The translations under genes and the position numbers were made by a program. Below, piece by piece: positions 52,220 through 61,666 of a stretch of 64,000 bases of DNA. Under the pieces are notes generated by a model that was not told the DNA's origin, ran no database searches, and worked only from the letters and a program-made list of their open reading frames with translations. Source of the DNA: Arthrobacter sp. SLBN-100. GTDB taxonomy: Bacteria; Actinomycetota; Actinomycetes; Actinomycetales; Micrococcaceae. The stretch covers positions 62,001 through 126,000 of the forward strand of contig NZ_VFMY01000001.1 in the NCBI RefSeq assembly GCF_006715305.1, read 5' to 3'. Every line of letters starts with the position of its first letter. Position 1 is the first letter of the stretch.

Positions 52220-52792
52220 ATGACTGACGAACTTGCCGCCGACGCCGCACGCCCTGTCCCGCCCTCGCCGCGCCCCCGCCGCGGCGTGCTGCTGTCCCTT
52301 TTTGCCGGGTTCGCGGTCTTCGCTTATGTCCTCGACCAGCTGACAAAGCTCTGGGTCACCTCCACCATGGTGGAAGGTGAGCGCACCCCCGTACTGCCGC
52401 CTGTACTGCACTGGTACTTCATCCGGAACTCGGGAGCGGCGTTCTCCATCGGGGAAAACGTCACCTGGGTGTTCTCCATCATCATGGCTGCCGTGGCCGT
52501 TGCCATCCTGTTCCAGGTCCGCAAGCTCGGCTCCATCTGGTGGGCCCTGGCATTGGGCCTGCTGCTGGGCGGTGCTCTGGGCAACCTGACGGACCGGCTC
52601 TTCCGGGAACCCTCCTTCGGTATGGGGCATGTGGTTGACTTCATCCAACTGCCCAACTTCGCGATCTTCAACATCGCCGACTCGGCCGTGGTGTCCGCCG
52701 TCGCGATCATCTGCATCCTGACGCTGCGGGGCATTTCCTTGGACGGAACCCGGTTGATGGCGGCCAGCAAGGAAAAATCCGGCGATGCTTGA
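52220..52792 (+). CDS. lspA: Lipoprotein signal peptidase
   Basis: LspA cuts the signal peptide from diacylated prolipoproteins and so would process the lipoprotein encoded at 29726-30253. The 190-residue product has four membrane segments and the two catalytic aspartates in [13 protein letters not shown] and [13 protein letters not shown], plus [14 protein letters not shown] 52220 follows a GAAAG at 52211. It overlaps rluD by 8 bases, a common pairing. Confidence 0.94.
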   Translation: MTDELAADAARPVPPSPRPRRGVLLSLFAGFAVFAYVLDQLTKLWVTSTMVEGERTPVLPPVLHWYFIRNSGAAFSIGENVTWVFSIIMAAVAVAILFQVRKLGSIWWALALGLLLGGALGNLTDRLFREPSFGMGHVVDFIQLPNFAIFNIADSAVVSAVAIICILTLRGISLDGTRLMAASKEKSGDA

Positions 52793-53711
52793 GCGCCTCG
52801 TCGTCACCGAACAGTTTGCGGGGTCCCGCGCTGATGCGGGCCTCGCCGCGCTCCTGGGGATATCACGCTCCCTGGCGTCAACCCTGATCGCCGAGGGCCA
52901 TGTCCTCAGCAAAGGCAAAGCATTGGGCAAGTCGGCCAGGCTGGTGGCCGGAGATGTCCTCCAGGTGAGCCTGCCGGAACGGCGTGACCCCCTGGAAGTC
53001 GTGGAGGAAGTTGTGGAAGGCCTGAAGATCCTGCTGGACGACGACGATTTCGTCGTGGTCGACAAACCCGTGGGCGTCGCCGCCCATCCCTCCCCGGGAT
53101 GGGTGGGGCCCACTGTTGTGGGTGGCCTTGCCGGGGCGGGCTACCGCATTTCCACCTCAGGCGCCCCTGAGCGCGCAGGCATTGTCCACCGGCTCGACGT
53201 CGGGACGTCAGGCGCGATGGTGGTGGCCAAATCCGAGCGTGCCTACACGGCCCTCAAACGTGCTTTTAAGGAGCGCACCGTGGACAAGGTGTACCACGCA
53301 GTGGTGCAGGGCCTGCCCGACCCGCTGGTGGGCACTATCGACGCCCCCATCGGCCGGCACCCCGGGCACGACTGGCGGTTCGCCGTGATCGAGGACGGCC
53401 GGCCTTCCGTCACGCACTACGAAGTGGTGGAAGCCTTCGGCAAGGCAAGCCTGGTGGAAGTACACCTGGAGACCGGACGCACGCACCAGATCAGGGTGCA
53501 CTTCTCCGCGCTGCGCCACCCCTGCGCCGGCGACCTCACCTATGGTGCCGATCCCCGGCTCGCCGCCACCCTGGGCCTGACCCGCCAGTGGCTGCACGCC
53601 CGGGAACTCGGCTTCGAGCACCCGGTAACGGGGGAGTCCGTGCGTGTTGTCAGCGACTACCCGCAGGACCTGGCGTTTGCCCTGGAAGTGCTGGAGTCAG
53701 GGCGGGCCTGA
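52785..53711 (+). CDS. rluD: 23S rRNA pseudouridine synthase, RluD/RluA type
   Basis: The enzyme makes pseudouridines in 23S rRNA helix 69 or an equivalent site. The 308-residue product has an N-terminal S4 domain ([20 protein letters not shown]), [17 protein letters not shown] and the catalytic [17 protein letters not shown] with the nucleophilic Asp, followed by [22 protein letters not shown] 52785 overlaps lspA. The exact uridine target is not shown by sequence. It is the last gene before the leaderless dnaE promoter. Confidence 0.92.
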   Translation: MLERLVVTEQFAGSRADAGLAALLGISRSLASTLIAEGHVLSKGKALGKSARLVAGDVLQVSLPERRDPLEVVEEVVEGLKILLDDDDFVVVDKPVGVAAHPSPGWVGPTVVGGLAGAGYRISTSGAPERAGIVHRLDVGTSGAMVVAKSERAYTALKRAFKERTVDKVYHAVVQGLPDPLVGTIDAPIGRHPGHDWRFAVIEDGRPSVTHYEVVEAFGKASLVEVHLETGRTHQIRVHFSALRHPCAGDLTYGADPRLAATLGLTRQWLHARELGFEHPVTGESVRVVSDYPQDLAFALEVLESGRA

Positions 53712-53734
53712 CGGACCGCCACCGGGCTAACGCA

Positions 53735-53740
53735 TAGAAT
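53735..53740 (+). promoter_or_regulatory. -10 element of a leaderless promoter (dnaE)
   Basis: TAGAAT is followed by the 6-base spacer AGTGCG and GTG 53747. The same hexamer-spacer-start block (TARAATAGTGCGGTGAC) occurs at hisD. No Shine-Dalgarno is present. Confidence 0.65.
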
Positions 53741-53746
53741 AGTGCG

Positions 53747-56700
53747 GTGACTTCCAGCAACGACTCGTTTGTCCATCTCCACAACCACACCGAGTATTCA
53801 ATGCTGGACGGTGCTGCACGGCTCGGCGAGCTCTTCGATGAAACCGAGCGGCTGGGGATGCCGGCCCTCGCCACCACCGACCACGGCTACCTGTTCGGCG
53901 CCTTCGACTTTTGGAAGAAGGCCACCGACAAAGGGATCAAGCCGATCATCGGCGTCGAAGCCTATGTCACTCCCGGAACTGCACGCGGCGACAAAGGCCG
54001 CGTCCGCTGGGGCGAGGAGCACCAGCGCAAGGACGACATCTCCGGCGGTGGTTCCTACACCCATATGACGCTGCTCAGCTACAACAACGCGGGCATGCGG
54101 AACCTGTTCCGGGCGTCCTCCATCGCATCCCTGGACGCGGTGTTCGGCAAATGGCCGCGGCTGGACCGTGAGCTCCTGAACACCTACTCCGAGGGGCTCA
54201 TCGCCACCACAGGCTGCCCGTCCGGGGAGATCCAGACCCGGCTGCGGCTGGGCCAGTACCGCGAGGCGCTGGCGGCCGCCTCCGAGTTCCGTGACATTTT
54301 CGGTGCAGAGAACTACTTCTGCGAACTGATGGACCATGGGCTGGACATCGAACGGCGCGTCACCGGAGACCTGATCCGGCTCGCGAAGGAGCTGAACCTT
54401 CCCCTCGTTGCCACCAACGACCTCCACTACACGCACGAGCATGACGCCAAGGCCCACGAGGCCCTGCTGGCCATCCAGTCCGGCTCCACCCTCCTGGAAC
54501 CTACGTACGACAACGGCGGCTCCCGCTTCGCGTTCTCCGGCAGCGGCTACTACCTGAAGTCGCCGCAGGAGATGCGGGAGCTGTTCCGGGACCACCCCGA
54601 CGCCTGCGACAACACCCTGCTGATCGCGGAGCGCTGCGAGGTCTCCTTCAACACCGGCGCCAACTACATGCCCCGCTTCCCCTGCCCTCCCGGGGAGGAC
54701 GAGACGTCCTGGCTGGTTAAGGAAGTTGCCACGGGACTGGACTACCGCTACCCCGGCGGCGTTCCGGACGAGGTCCGGGCGCAGGCGGACTATGAGCTCG
54801 GCGTTATCACCTCCATGGGTTTCCCCGGCTACTTCCTGGTGGTGGCGGATTTCATCAACTGGGCCAAGAACAACGGCATCCGGGTGGGTCCGGGCCGTGG
54901 TTCCGGCGCCGGCTCCATGGTGGCGTACGCGATGCGCATCACCGACCTGGACCCGTTGCGCCACGGCCTCATTTTCGAACGGTTCCTGAACCCGGACCGT
55001 GTTTCCATGCCCGACTTCGACGTTGACTTCGATGACCGGCGCCGCTCGGAAGTCATCGACTACGTGACCCGGAAGTACGGTGACGAGCGTGTAGCCATGA
55101 TCGTCACCTACGGCACCATCAAGACCAAGCAGGCGCTGAAGGACTCTTCGCGTGTGCTCGGCTACCCGTTCAGCATGGGTGAAACGCTCACCAAGGCACT
55201 TCCCCCGGCCGTGATGGCCAAGGACATCCCGTTGGCGGACATCCAAAACCCGGAGGCCAAGCGGTACGGCGAAGCCGGCGACTTCCGCCAACTGATCAGC
55301 ACGGACCCGGAAGCAGCCAAGGTCTTCGAGACCGCGCTGGGCATCGAGGGGCTGAAGCGCCAGTGGGGCGTCCACGCGGCCGGCGTGATCATGTCTTCGG
55401 ATCCGATCATCGACGTCATCCCCATCATGCGCCGTATCCAGGACGGCCAGGTGATCACGCAGTTCGACTACCCCACCTGTGAAGGCCTTGGCCTGATCAA
55501 GATGGACTTCCTGGGTCTGCGGAACCTGACGATCATTTCCGACGCCCTGGAAAACATCAAGATGAACCGCGGCATCGACCTGGACCTCGAGTCCCTGGAA
55601 CTCGACGACGCGCCGTCCTATGAACTCCTGGCACGTGGCGACACCCTGGGCGTTTTCCAGCTCGACGGCGGCCCCATGCGGTCCTTGCTCAAGCTGATGA
55701 AGCCGGACAACTTCGAGGACATCTCGGCTGTCCTGGCCCTGTACCGGCCGGGCCCCATGGGCGCCAACGCGCACACCGACTACGCGCTGCGGAAAAACGG
55801 GATCCAGGAAGTCATTCCCATCCACCCCGAACTCAAGGAACCGCTGGCGGAAATCCTCGGCGGAACCTACGGCCTGATTGTGTACCAGGAACAGGTGATG
55901 GCCGTGGCGCAGAAGCTCGCCGGGTACTCGCTGGGCCAGGCAGACATCCTCCGACGCGCCATGGGTAAAAAGAAGAAATCCGAGCTGGACAAGCAGTTCG
56001 CCGGCTTCTCGCAGGGTATGCAGGACAACGGCTACTCCATGGAGGCCGTGAAAACCCTGTGGGACATCCTGTTGCCCTTCTCCGACTACGCCTTCAACAA
56101 AGCCCACTCGGCCGCCTACGGCGTGATCTCCTACTGGACCGCGTACCTCAAGGCCCACTACGCCCCCGAGTACATGGCCGCGCTGCTCACATCCGTGGGC
56201 GACGACAAGGACAAGTCCGCCATCTACCTGAATGAGTGCCGGCGCATGGGCATTACCGTGCTCCCGCCGGACGTCAATGAGTCCGCCCTGAACTTCACCC
56301 CGGTGGGCAACGACATCCGCTTCGGCATGGGCGCTATCCGCAACGTGGGCGTCAACGTGGTGGAGGCCATGGTGGCCGCGCGCGAGAGCGAGGGCGCGTT
56401 TACGTCCTTCAAGGACTACCTGATGAAGGTTCCGGCTGTGGTCTGCAACAAGCGGACCATCGAGTCACTGATCAAGTCCGGAGCCTTCGACTCGCTGGGC
56501 CACCACCGCCGTGCCCTGGCGATGATCCACGAAGAAGCGATCGACTCGGTCATCACGCTCAAGCGGAATGAAGCGATTGGGCAGTTTGACCTCTTTGCCG
56601 GCTTCGAGGAGGCCGAGTCGGAGTCGTCGCTGAGCATCGACATTCCGGACCTGCCGGAATGGGAGAAGAAGGACAAACTCTCCTTCGAGCGGGACATGCT

Positions 56701-57304
56701 GGGCTTATACGTCTCGGACCACCCCCTGCAGGGCCTTGAAGGGGTGTTGAGCCAGCACGCCGAGATGAGCATCACTTCGGTCCTGGGTGAAGACGGGCCG
56801 CAGGACGGTGCCATCATCACCATCGCCGGCATGATCACGTCCCTGAGCCGGCGCATCGCGAAGGCCAGCGGAAATGCCTACGCCCGGGCCGAGGTGGAGG
56901 ACCTCGGCGGTTCGATGGAAGTCATGTTCTTCGGCCAGGTCTACGGACCCATTGCCTCGGTACTGGCCGAGGACCTGATCGTGGTGGTCAAGGGGCGCCT
57001 GCAGAAGCGCGACGACGGCGCGATCACCCTCAACTGCATGGAGCTTTCCGTTCCGGACCTGAGCGAAGGGCTGGGCGGGCCGCTGGTGATCACCATGCCC
57101 ACGCATAAGGCCACGGAAGCTGTGGTCACGGAGCTTGGCGATGTGCTCCGCACGCACCGCGGCAACTCGGAGGTGCGCCTGCACCTGCAGGGTGACACCC
57201 GCACGGAGGTCATGGGCCTGCCGGTCCACCTCCGCGTGAATCCGAGCCCGTCACTGTTTGGTGACTTGAAGGTCCTGCTGGGCCCGGCCTGCCTGGACGC
57301 CTGA
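53747..57304 (+). CDS. dnaE: DNA polymerase III alpha subunit
   Basis: DnaE is the replicative polymerase. The 1185-residue product has an N-terminal PHP domain (about 5-280) with all metal ligands apparently intact: HLHNHTEYSMLDG, TDHGYL, GVEAYV, YTHMTLL, TTGCPSG and TNDLHYTH; in mycobacterial DnaE1 this domain proofreads. The palm has GPGRGSGAGSMVAYA and the catalytic PDFDVDFDD (about 420-430), with YQEQVMAVAQKLAGYSLGQA in the finger/thumb part, then tandem HhH, and an OB fold near the C-terminus. The GTG start lies 6 bases after TAGAAT. Confidence 0.97.
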   Translation: MTSSNDSFVHLHNHTEYSMLDGAARLGELFDETERLGMPALATTDHGYLFGAFDFWKKATDKGIKPIIGVEAYVTPGTARGDKGRVRWGEEHQRKDDISGGGSYTHMTLLSYNNAGMRNLFRASSIASLDAVFGKWPRLDRELLNTYSEGLIATTGCPSGEIQTRLRLGQYREALAAASEFRDIFGAENYFCELMDHGLDIERRVTGDLIRLAKELNLPLVATNDLHYTHEHDAKAHEALLAIQSGSTLLEPTYDNGGSRFAFSGSGYYLKSPQEMRELFRDHPDACDNTLLIAERCEVSFNTGANYMPRFPCPPGEDETSWLVKEVATGLDYRYPGGVPDEVRAQADYELGVITSMGFPGYFLVVADFINWAKNNGIRVGPGRGSGAGSMVAYAMRITDLDPLRHGLIFERFLNPDRVSMPDFDVDFDDRRRSEVIDYVTRKYGDERVAMIVTYGTIKTKQALKDSSRVLGYPFSMGETLTKALPPAVMAKDIPLADIQNPEAKRYGEAGDFRQLISTDPEAAKVFETALGIEGLKRQWGVHAAGVIMSSDPIIDVIPIMRRIQDGQVITQFDYPTCEGLGLIKMDFLGLRNLTIISDALENIKMNRGIDLDLESLELDDAPSYELLARGDTLGVFQLDGGPMRSLLKLMKPDNFEDISAVLALYRPGPMGANAHTDYALRKNGIQEVIPIHPELKEPLAEILGGTYGLIVYQEQVMAVAQKLAGYSLGQADILRRAMGKKKKSELDKQFAGFSQGMQDNGYSMEAVKTLWDILLPFSDYAFNKAHSAAYGVISYWTAYLKAHYAPEYMAALLTSVGDDKDKSAIYLNECRRMGITVLPPDVNESALNFTPVGNDIRFGMGAIRNVGVNVVEAMVAARESEGAFTSFKDYLMKVPAVVCNKRTIESLIKSGAFDSLGHHRRALAMIHEEAIDSVITLKRNEAIGQFDLFAGFEEAESESSLSIDIPDLPEWEKKDKLSFERDMLGLYVSDHPLQGLEGVLSQHAEMSITSVLGEDGPQDGAIITIAGMITSLSRRIAKASGNAYARAEVEDLGGSMEVMFFGQVYGPIASVLAEDLIVVVKGRLQKRDDGAITLNCMELSVPDLSEGLGGPLVITMPTHKATEAVVTELGDVLRTHRGNSEVRLHLQGDTRTEVMGLPVHLRVNPSPSLFGDLKVLLGPACLDA

Positions 57305-57312
57305 GAAAGAAG

Positions 57313-57355
57313 CGGACGACGGCGGCACCCGCGTGCCGACGACGGTCGTCCGTTT
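57313..57355 (+). terminator. Terminator after dnaE
   Basis: CGGACGAC (57313-57320) pairs with GTCGTCCG (57345-57352), with an inner hairpin CGGCAC/GTGCCG (57323-57328, 57333-57338), then TTT. It sits between convergent dnaE and the flavin reductase gene. Confidence 0.75.
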
Positions 57356-57366
57356 CCTGGGTGCAG

Positions 57367-57867
57367 CTAAATCTCGTAGTCCAGCGGGACGGGCTGGCTG
57401 TAGGCGCCCCCGTGGTAGAGCAGCGGTGAGCCCTCCCCGCCCACCTGGCCGTCAACCACCTGGACCACCACCACGGCATTGTTCTCGAATGAGAGGCGCA
57501 TCTGCACTTCGCCGATCAGCCAGCCGGCCACGTCCTTCAGCACCGGGACGCCGTGCGGCCCCACCTCCCAGTGGTCGCCCTCAAAGCGGTTGGTGCCACG
57601 GGCAAAACGGTCGGCCAGTGCCTGGTTCTCAAGGCCGAGCATGTGTACCCCGATGTAGGTGGTGTTGGCCACGGCCGGCCAGGACCCGGAGCTCCGGGCC
57701 ATGTTGAAAGTGAAGCGCGGCGGCTGCGCGGACAGCGATGCCACCGATGTGGCTGTGAACCCAAACGGGCGGTCCTGGTAATTGACCGTAATGATGGCAA
57801 CGCCGGCGGCATGGCGCCGGAACATTTCCTTGAACGTCCGTTCGAAGGGTGCCTCGTTTTCGGTCAC
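57367..57867 (-). CDS. Flavin reductase-like, FMN-binding protein
   Basis: This 166-residue protein belongs to the flavin reductase (HpaC-like) split-barrel family, with FKEMFRRHAAGVAIITVNYQ, PFGFTATSVASLSAQPPRFT and a C-terminal YHGGAYSQPVPL. Such proteins reduce FMN with NAD(P)H, usually to feed a two-component monooxygenase; none is encoded nearby, so the partner is unknown. The GTG start at 57867 has AGGAG five bases upstream. It is convergent with dnaE and divergent from the membrane protein at 57993. Confidence 0.85.
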   Translation of the reverse strand: MTENEAPFERTFKEMFRRHAAGVAIITVNYQDRPFGFTATSVASLSAQPPRFTFNMARSSGSWPAVANTTYIGVHMLGLENQALADRFARGTNRFEGDHWEVGPHGVPVLKDVAGWLIGEVQMRLSFENNAVVVVQVVDGQVGGEGSPLLYHGGAYSQPVPLDYEI

Positions 57868-57979
57868 GGAAACTCCTGGTGGTGGTTGTGGTGTTCTCCT
57901 TCAACTGTATGGGCCCGCCGGCCAGGCGCGGAATCTCTTGAAGCCCCACGCCGGGGAGTTAAGCTGCCGGAACAACTGT

Positions 57980-57985
57980 TAAGGT
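57980..57985 (+). promoter_or_regulatory. -10 element of a leaderless promoter (57993 gene)
   Basis: TAAGGT lies 7 bases before ATG 57993, without a ribosome binding site. Confidence 0.5.
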
Positions 57986-57992
57986 TTGTTGC

Positions 57993-58529
57993 ATGACACA
58001 TCCGACCGGACGGGCACGTCCGCGCCTGCCTTGGGCCATGTTCGTGCTGCCTGCTGCGGCCGGCCTGCCGGCAGGAATTCTTTGGTGGCTGCTGGCCCCT
58101 GGAGGCCTCAACCTGATCACCCGGGACCCCGCCCTGGGCGACGGCGCCCGCCCCCAAGTCTGGCTGCCAAGGGACCTGACACTGGCAGGGCTCCTGGTCT
58201 TCGCAGGATGCCTGCTGGCAGTGTTCCTGACGGAGAAAAAGCGCCAGGATCCGCAAGCAAGCCTCTTGATGGGCCTCGCCGGCGGACTGTGCGGCGCAGT
58301 CCTGGCCTGGCAGGCGGGTGTTTTGTCCGCCCGGCTGTTTGGCCCCGCCGTCGATGCCACCGCCAATGCCAGTATCGCTTTTTCCTTGCGCGCTTTGCCG
58401 GTACTGCTGCTGTGGCCGGCTGCTACGGCGGTGTCCGTGTTTGTGCTGGAGTTGATGCACCACCTGGGAAAGAAGGACGACGCCGGCGCGGAGGGGTCGC
58501 GGCACCGTGGGGTTAGACCCGTAAAATAG
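57993..58529 (+). CDS. Four-segment membrane protein of unknown function
   Basis: The 178-residue product has four hydrophobic segments: about 13-36 (starting [15 protein letters not shown]), 62-81 ([20 protein letters not shown]), 88-111 ([18 protein letters not shown]) and 133-157 ([19 protein letters not shown]), followed by a charged tail. A loop of about 25 residues between segments 1 and 2 carries [13 protein letters not shown] do not recognise a family with confidence (it resembles small actinobacterial DUF2567-type proteins). hisD begins 5 bases downstream but has its own leaderless -10 inside the end of this gene. Confidence 0.75.
   Translation: MTHPTGRARPRLPWAMFVLPAAAGLPAGILWWLLAPGGLNLITRDPALGDGARPQVWLPRDLTLAGLLVFAGCLLAVFLTEKKRQDPQASLLMGLAGGLCGAVLAWQAGVLSARLFGPAVDATANASIAFSLRALPVLLLWPAATAVSVFVLELMHHLGKKDDAGAEGSRHRGVRPVK
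58522..58527 (+). promoter_or_regulatory. -10 element of a leaderless promoter (hisD)
   Basis: TAAAAT, spacer AGTGCG, GTG 58534. It overlaps the last codons of the membrane protein gene, so hisD can be transcribed on its own. Confidence 0.65.
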
Positions 58530-58533
58530 TGCG

Positions 58534-59931
58534 GTGACCATTTCTTCGGAGTTTCCCGCCACCCCTGCCGCTGCCGCCGTGAGCTTCCGGACCATTGACC
58601 TCCGGGGCCGGAACCTGACCCTTGCGGGACTCCGTGCCGCCGTCCCCCGCGCCCAGGGACAGACTATGGCCGACGCCGAAGAAAAGGTCCTCGACATCAT
58701 TTCGACGGTGCGGCGGCGGGGCTTCGCTGGCCTGGCGGAGCTGGCCTTGCGCTTTGACGGTGTCGAACAGGACCACCCGCTGGTCCCCCAGGAGGCCCTC
58801 TCGGGCGCCCTCGGAGAGCTGGACCCGGCCGTGCGGCGGGCGCTGGAAGAATCGATCAGCCGGGCACGCCGTTTTGCCGACGGCCAGCGTCCCCGCAACG
58901 TCGACGTCCAACTTGGCGACGGCGCCCTGGTCAGCCAGAACTGGGTGCCGGTGGCGCGGGTGGGTCTCTATGTTCCCGGCGGCCTGGCCGTCTACCCCTC
59001 CTCGGTGATCATGAACGTGGTACCGGCCCTGGCCGCCGGGGTGGAGTCCATTGCCCTGGCCTCACCTCCCCAAAAGGAGTTCGGCGGGCTTCCGCACCCC
59101 ACCATCCTTGCCGCCGCAGCACTGCTGGGCATCACCGAGGTGTACGCCATCGGCGGAGCGCAGGCGATCGCCGCGTTCGCCTATGGGGTGTCCGCAACGG
59201 AAACCGGTCCTGCGCTGGAGCCGGTGGATGTGGTCACCGGACCGGGCAACATCTTCGTGGCCACCGCCAAGCGCCTGGTGAAGGGCGTGGTGGGAATCGA
59301 CTCCGAGGCGGGGACCACGGAGATCGCGATCCTGGCCGACTCCACGGCCCAGCCCGCGCTGGTGGCAGCCGACCTCATCAGCCAGGCCGAGCACGACCCC
59401 AAGGCAGCATCGGTGCTGATTACCGATTCGGAGGACCTGGCCGCAGCCGTAGGCGCAGAGCTGGATCTGCAGGCCGCTGCCACCAAGCACACGGCCCGGG
59501 TCCGGGAGGCCCTCTCCGGTCCCCAGTCAGGAGTTGTCCTGGTGGACAACCTGGATCAGGGGATCGCAGCATGCGACGCGTATGCCGCTGAGCACCTGGA
59601 GGTCATGACCCGGGACGCAGCGGCCGTGGCGGCGAGGATCCGCAACGCCGGGGCCATCTTTGTTGGCGACTACAGCCCGGTGAGCCTGGGGGACTACTGC
59701 GCGGGTTCCAACCACGTGCTGCCCACCAGCGGTACCGCTGCCTTTTCCTCCGGCCTGAACGTCACCACCTTCCTGCGTGCAATCCAGGTGGTGAACTACA
59801 GCCGGGATGCGCTGGCGGAGGTCAGCGGCCATATCGTGAGCCTGTCCGGCGCGGAAGACCTGCCTGCGCACGGGGAAGCTGTCACGGCCCGGTTCGGCGG
59901 CCAGTCCGCCGGCGGGCGTAACGACATCTAG
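58534..59931 (+). CDS. hisD: Histidinol dehydrogenase
   Basis: HisD oxidises L-histidinol to L-histidine in two NAD+-dependent steps. The 465-residue product has [60 protein letters not shown], and the Zn-binding and catalytic region [12 protein letters not shown] and [19 protein letters not shown]. Length is slightly above the usual 430. No other his gene follows in the window; nrdR comes next after 165 bp. Confidence 0.95.
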   Translation: MTISSEFPATPAAAAVSFRTIDLRGRNLTLAGLRAAVPRAQGQTMADAEEKVLDIISTVRRRGFAGLAELALRFDGVEQDHPLVPQEALSGALGELDPAVRRALEESISRARRFADGQRPRNVDVQLGDGALVSQNWVPVARVGLYVPGGLAVYPSSVIMNVVPALAAGVESIALASPPQKEFGGLPHPTILAAAALLGITEVYAIGGAQAIAAFAYGVSATETGPALEPVDVVTGPGNIFVATAKRLVKGVVGIDSEAGTTEIAILADSTAQPALVAADLISQAEHDPKAASVLITDSEDLAAAVGAELDLQAAATKHTARVREALSGPQSGVVLVDNLDQGIAACDAYAAEHLEVMTRDAAAVAARIRNAGAIFVGDYSPVSLGDYCAGSNHVLPTSGTAAFSSGLNVTTFLRAIQVVNYSRDALAEVSGHIVSLSGAEDLPAHGEAVTARFGGQSAGGRNDI

Positions 59932-59940
59932 TACCGCCCA

Positions 59941-59956
59941 CCACAACATGTAGTAG
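59941..59956 (+). promoter_or_regulatory. NrdR-box-like site before nrdR
   Basis: CCACAACATGTAGTAG resembles the actinobacterial form of the NrdR box (ACACWATATNTNGTGT type). It lies just upstream of a promoter with TTGTTA (59965-59970) and TAGAAT (59989-59994) at 18-bp spacing. Normally two boxes are needed; a clear second one is not seen. Self-control of nrdR is inferred. Confidence 0.4.
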
Positions 59957-59964
59957 TTACACGC

Positions 59965-59994
59965 TTGTTATTACCCTGCGCCGGGCCATAGAAT
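59965..59994 (+). promoter_or_regulatory. nrdR promoter
   Basis: TTGTTA (59965-59970), 18 bp, TAGAAT (59989-59994). The predicted start near 60001 gives a leader of about 96 bases with three copies of CTGCAA. Confidence 0.5.
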
Positions 59995-60096
59995 TGAAGA
60001 CGCAACAGAGCCCGCGTTTGCCCATGAAACTGCAACTTCACACTGCAACTGACACTGCAAGCGCGGCACCGCCACGGAGCTAAAGAAGGGACGTCC

Positions 60097-60603
60097 ATGT
60101 ACTGTCCGTTCTGCCGTAATCCCGATTCACGGGTAGTGGACAGCCGCATGGCCGACGACGGCTCGGCCATCCGCCGCCGCCGCCAGTGTCCTGAGTGCGG
60201 GCGCAGGTTCACCACGGTGGAAACCACCAGCCTGTCGGTTATCAAGCGGTCCGGCGTGGGGGAACCCTTCAGCCGCAGCAAGGTCATTAACGGCGTCCGC
60301 AAGGCATGCCAGGGGCGGCCGGTCAGCGAAGACGATCTCGCCCTGCTGGCACAGGAAGTCGAAGAGCAGATCCGTTCTTCCGGTGCGGCCGAAATCGACG
60401 CCCACGAGGTGGGCCTGGTAATCCTCGGGCCGCTGCAGAAGCTGGATAAAGTGGCCTATCTCCGGTTCGCCAGCGTGTACCAGGCCTTTGAGTCCCTTGA
60501 AGATTTTGAAACGGCCATTGCCCTGCTCCGCCAGGAAGCCGAAGACGATGCCAAGGGCATCGCCCGGAAGGGCCCCAAAACCTCGGAAAAGAGCCCGTTG
60601 TAA
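60097..60603 (+). CDS. nrdR: Transcriptional regulator NrdR
   Basis: NrdR represses ribonucleotide reductase genes when dATP is abundant. The 168-residue product has an N-terminal zinc ribbon ([17 protein letters not shown] ... CPECGRRF) and an ATP-cone domain beginning [19 protein letters not shown]; the C-terminal tail is charged. ATG 60097 follows AAGAAGGGA. No nrd genes are present in this window. It is convergent with ppgK, with a hairpin pair between them. Confidence 0.95.
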   Translation: MYCPFCRNPDSRVVDSRMADDGSAIRRRRQCPECGRRFTTVETTSLSVIKRSGVGEPFSRSKVINGVRKACQGRPVSEDDLALLAQEVEEQIRSSGAAEIDAHEVGLVILGPLQKLDKVAYLRFASVYQAFESLEDFETAIALLRQEAEDDAKGIARKGPKTSEKSPL

Positions 60604-60619
60604 GGGTCCACCCTAATCT

Positions 60620-60659
60620 CCGGTGGCGGCAGCGGAGGGGAAGCCGCTGCCGCCGCCGG
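60620..60659. terminator. Hairpin between convergent nrdR and ppgK
   Basis: A 16-bp stem (60620-60635 with 60644-60659, one G:U pair) with an 8-base loop. A second, weaker GC-rich hairpin follows at about 60660-60695. Neither has a T run; both sides may use them. Confidence 0.65.
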
Positions 60660-60702
60660 CACCCCTGCCCGGCCCGGGGGCCGAGGGGCAGGAGCGCCAG
60701 CT

Positions 60703-61521
60703 TTATTTCGCGAGCTTGTGCTTCAGGGCGATTTCGATCGCGGCACCCACGATGCCGGCCTCATTGCGGAGGACCGCCGGGACGATGGGCGTGCGGAGCT
60801 TGAGGTTGGGCAGGTATTCGTCGGCGCGCTTGGAGATGCCGCCGCCCACGATGAACAGTTCGGGGGAGAACAGGAACTCGACGTGGGAGAAGTAGCGCTG
60901 CAGGAGGACGCTGTATTCCTCCCAGGAGAGCCCGTCGCGTTCACGGGCCACGGCGGAGGCCTTGGTCTCGGCGTCGTGGCCGTCGATCTCCAGGTGACCC
61001 AGCTCGGCGTTCGGCACCAGCTTGCCGTCGAAGATGAAGGCCGAGCCGATGCCGGTGCCCAGCGTGATCACCAGGACCGTGCCGGCAACCCCGGCCCCCG
61101 CTCCGTAGCGCGCTTCGGCGAGCCCGGCGGCATCGGCGTCGTTGATGACCTCCACGGGACGGCCCAGGCGCGCGGTCAGGAGGGCATCGATGTCCGTGTT
61201 AAGCCAGCTTTTGTCCACGTTGGCGGCAGAGTGGACCACACCGTGCTGGATGATGCCCGGGAAGGTCACGCCCACGGGGGAGCCGGCGGCGGGCGCCTCG
61301 GGACGGGCGGAAAGCTCTGAGACCACCAGCGCCACTGCCTCAGCCACGGACTCAGGGGTGGCCGGCTGCGGGGTGGGCACGCGGAACCGTTCGCCCAGGA
61401 GCTTGCCCTTTTTCAGGTCGACAATGCCGCCCTTGATTCCCGTGCCTCCGATGTCGATGCCGATCAGCGGGGCTTTCTTGTGCGACTTCTCGTCCTTGTT
61501 GGCCAATGGGTTTCCGTTCAT
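60703..61521 (-). CDS. ppgK: Polyphosphate glucokinase
   Basis: PpgK phosphorylates glucose using inorganic polyphosphate (and often ATP). The product (272 residues) is an ROK-like kinase with IGIDIGGTGIKGGIVDLKKG, VGVTFPGIIQHGVV, VINDADAAGLAEARYG and LVITLGTGIGSAFIFDG; the AELGHLEIDGHDAE segment replaces the zinc motif of ordinary ROK glucokinases, which marks the polyphosphate group. The start is taken at ATG 61521 (MNGNPLANKDE); a longer opening would be unusual in sequence and the ribosome binding site is weak. map lies upstream on the same strand. Confidence 0.9.
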   Translation of the reverse strand: MNGNPLANKDEKSHKKAPLIGIDIGGTGIKGGIVDLKKGKLLGERFRVPTPQPATPESVAEAVALVVSELSARPEAPAAGSPVGVTFPGIIQHGVVHSAANVDKSWLNTDIDALLTARLGRPVEVINDADAAGLAEARYGAGAGVAGTVLVITLGTGIGSAFIFDGKLVPNAELGHLEIDGHDAETKASAVARERDGLSWEEYSVLLQRYFSHVEFLFSPELFIVGGGISKRADEYLPNLKLRTPIVPAVLRNEAGIVGAAIEIALKHKLAK

Positions 61522-61666
61522 GCAGGGGCGGGCAGGGAAGGGCCGGCAGGCAGCCGGCCCGGTTGTAGCTAAGTCAGCGGTGGCTGCTTGTCCAGCAGCG
61601 GTGGTTTGTTCTGTCAGCGGCAGCGGGGGCAAGCAGGGTGCCGGCCACCAGGTGGTGCGGCGCCGG

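Noticed and set aside
53798..56158. A 786-codon open frame on the minus strand inside dnaE
   Set aside because: It is fully antisense to the PHP and palm parts of dnaE. Long antisense frames are expected in high-GC codon usage; no domain is recognisable and there is no start signal.
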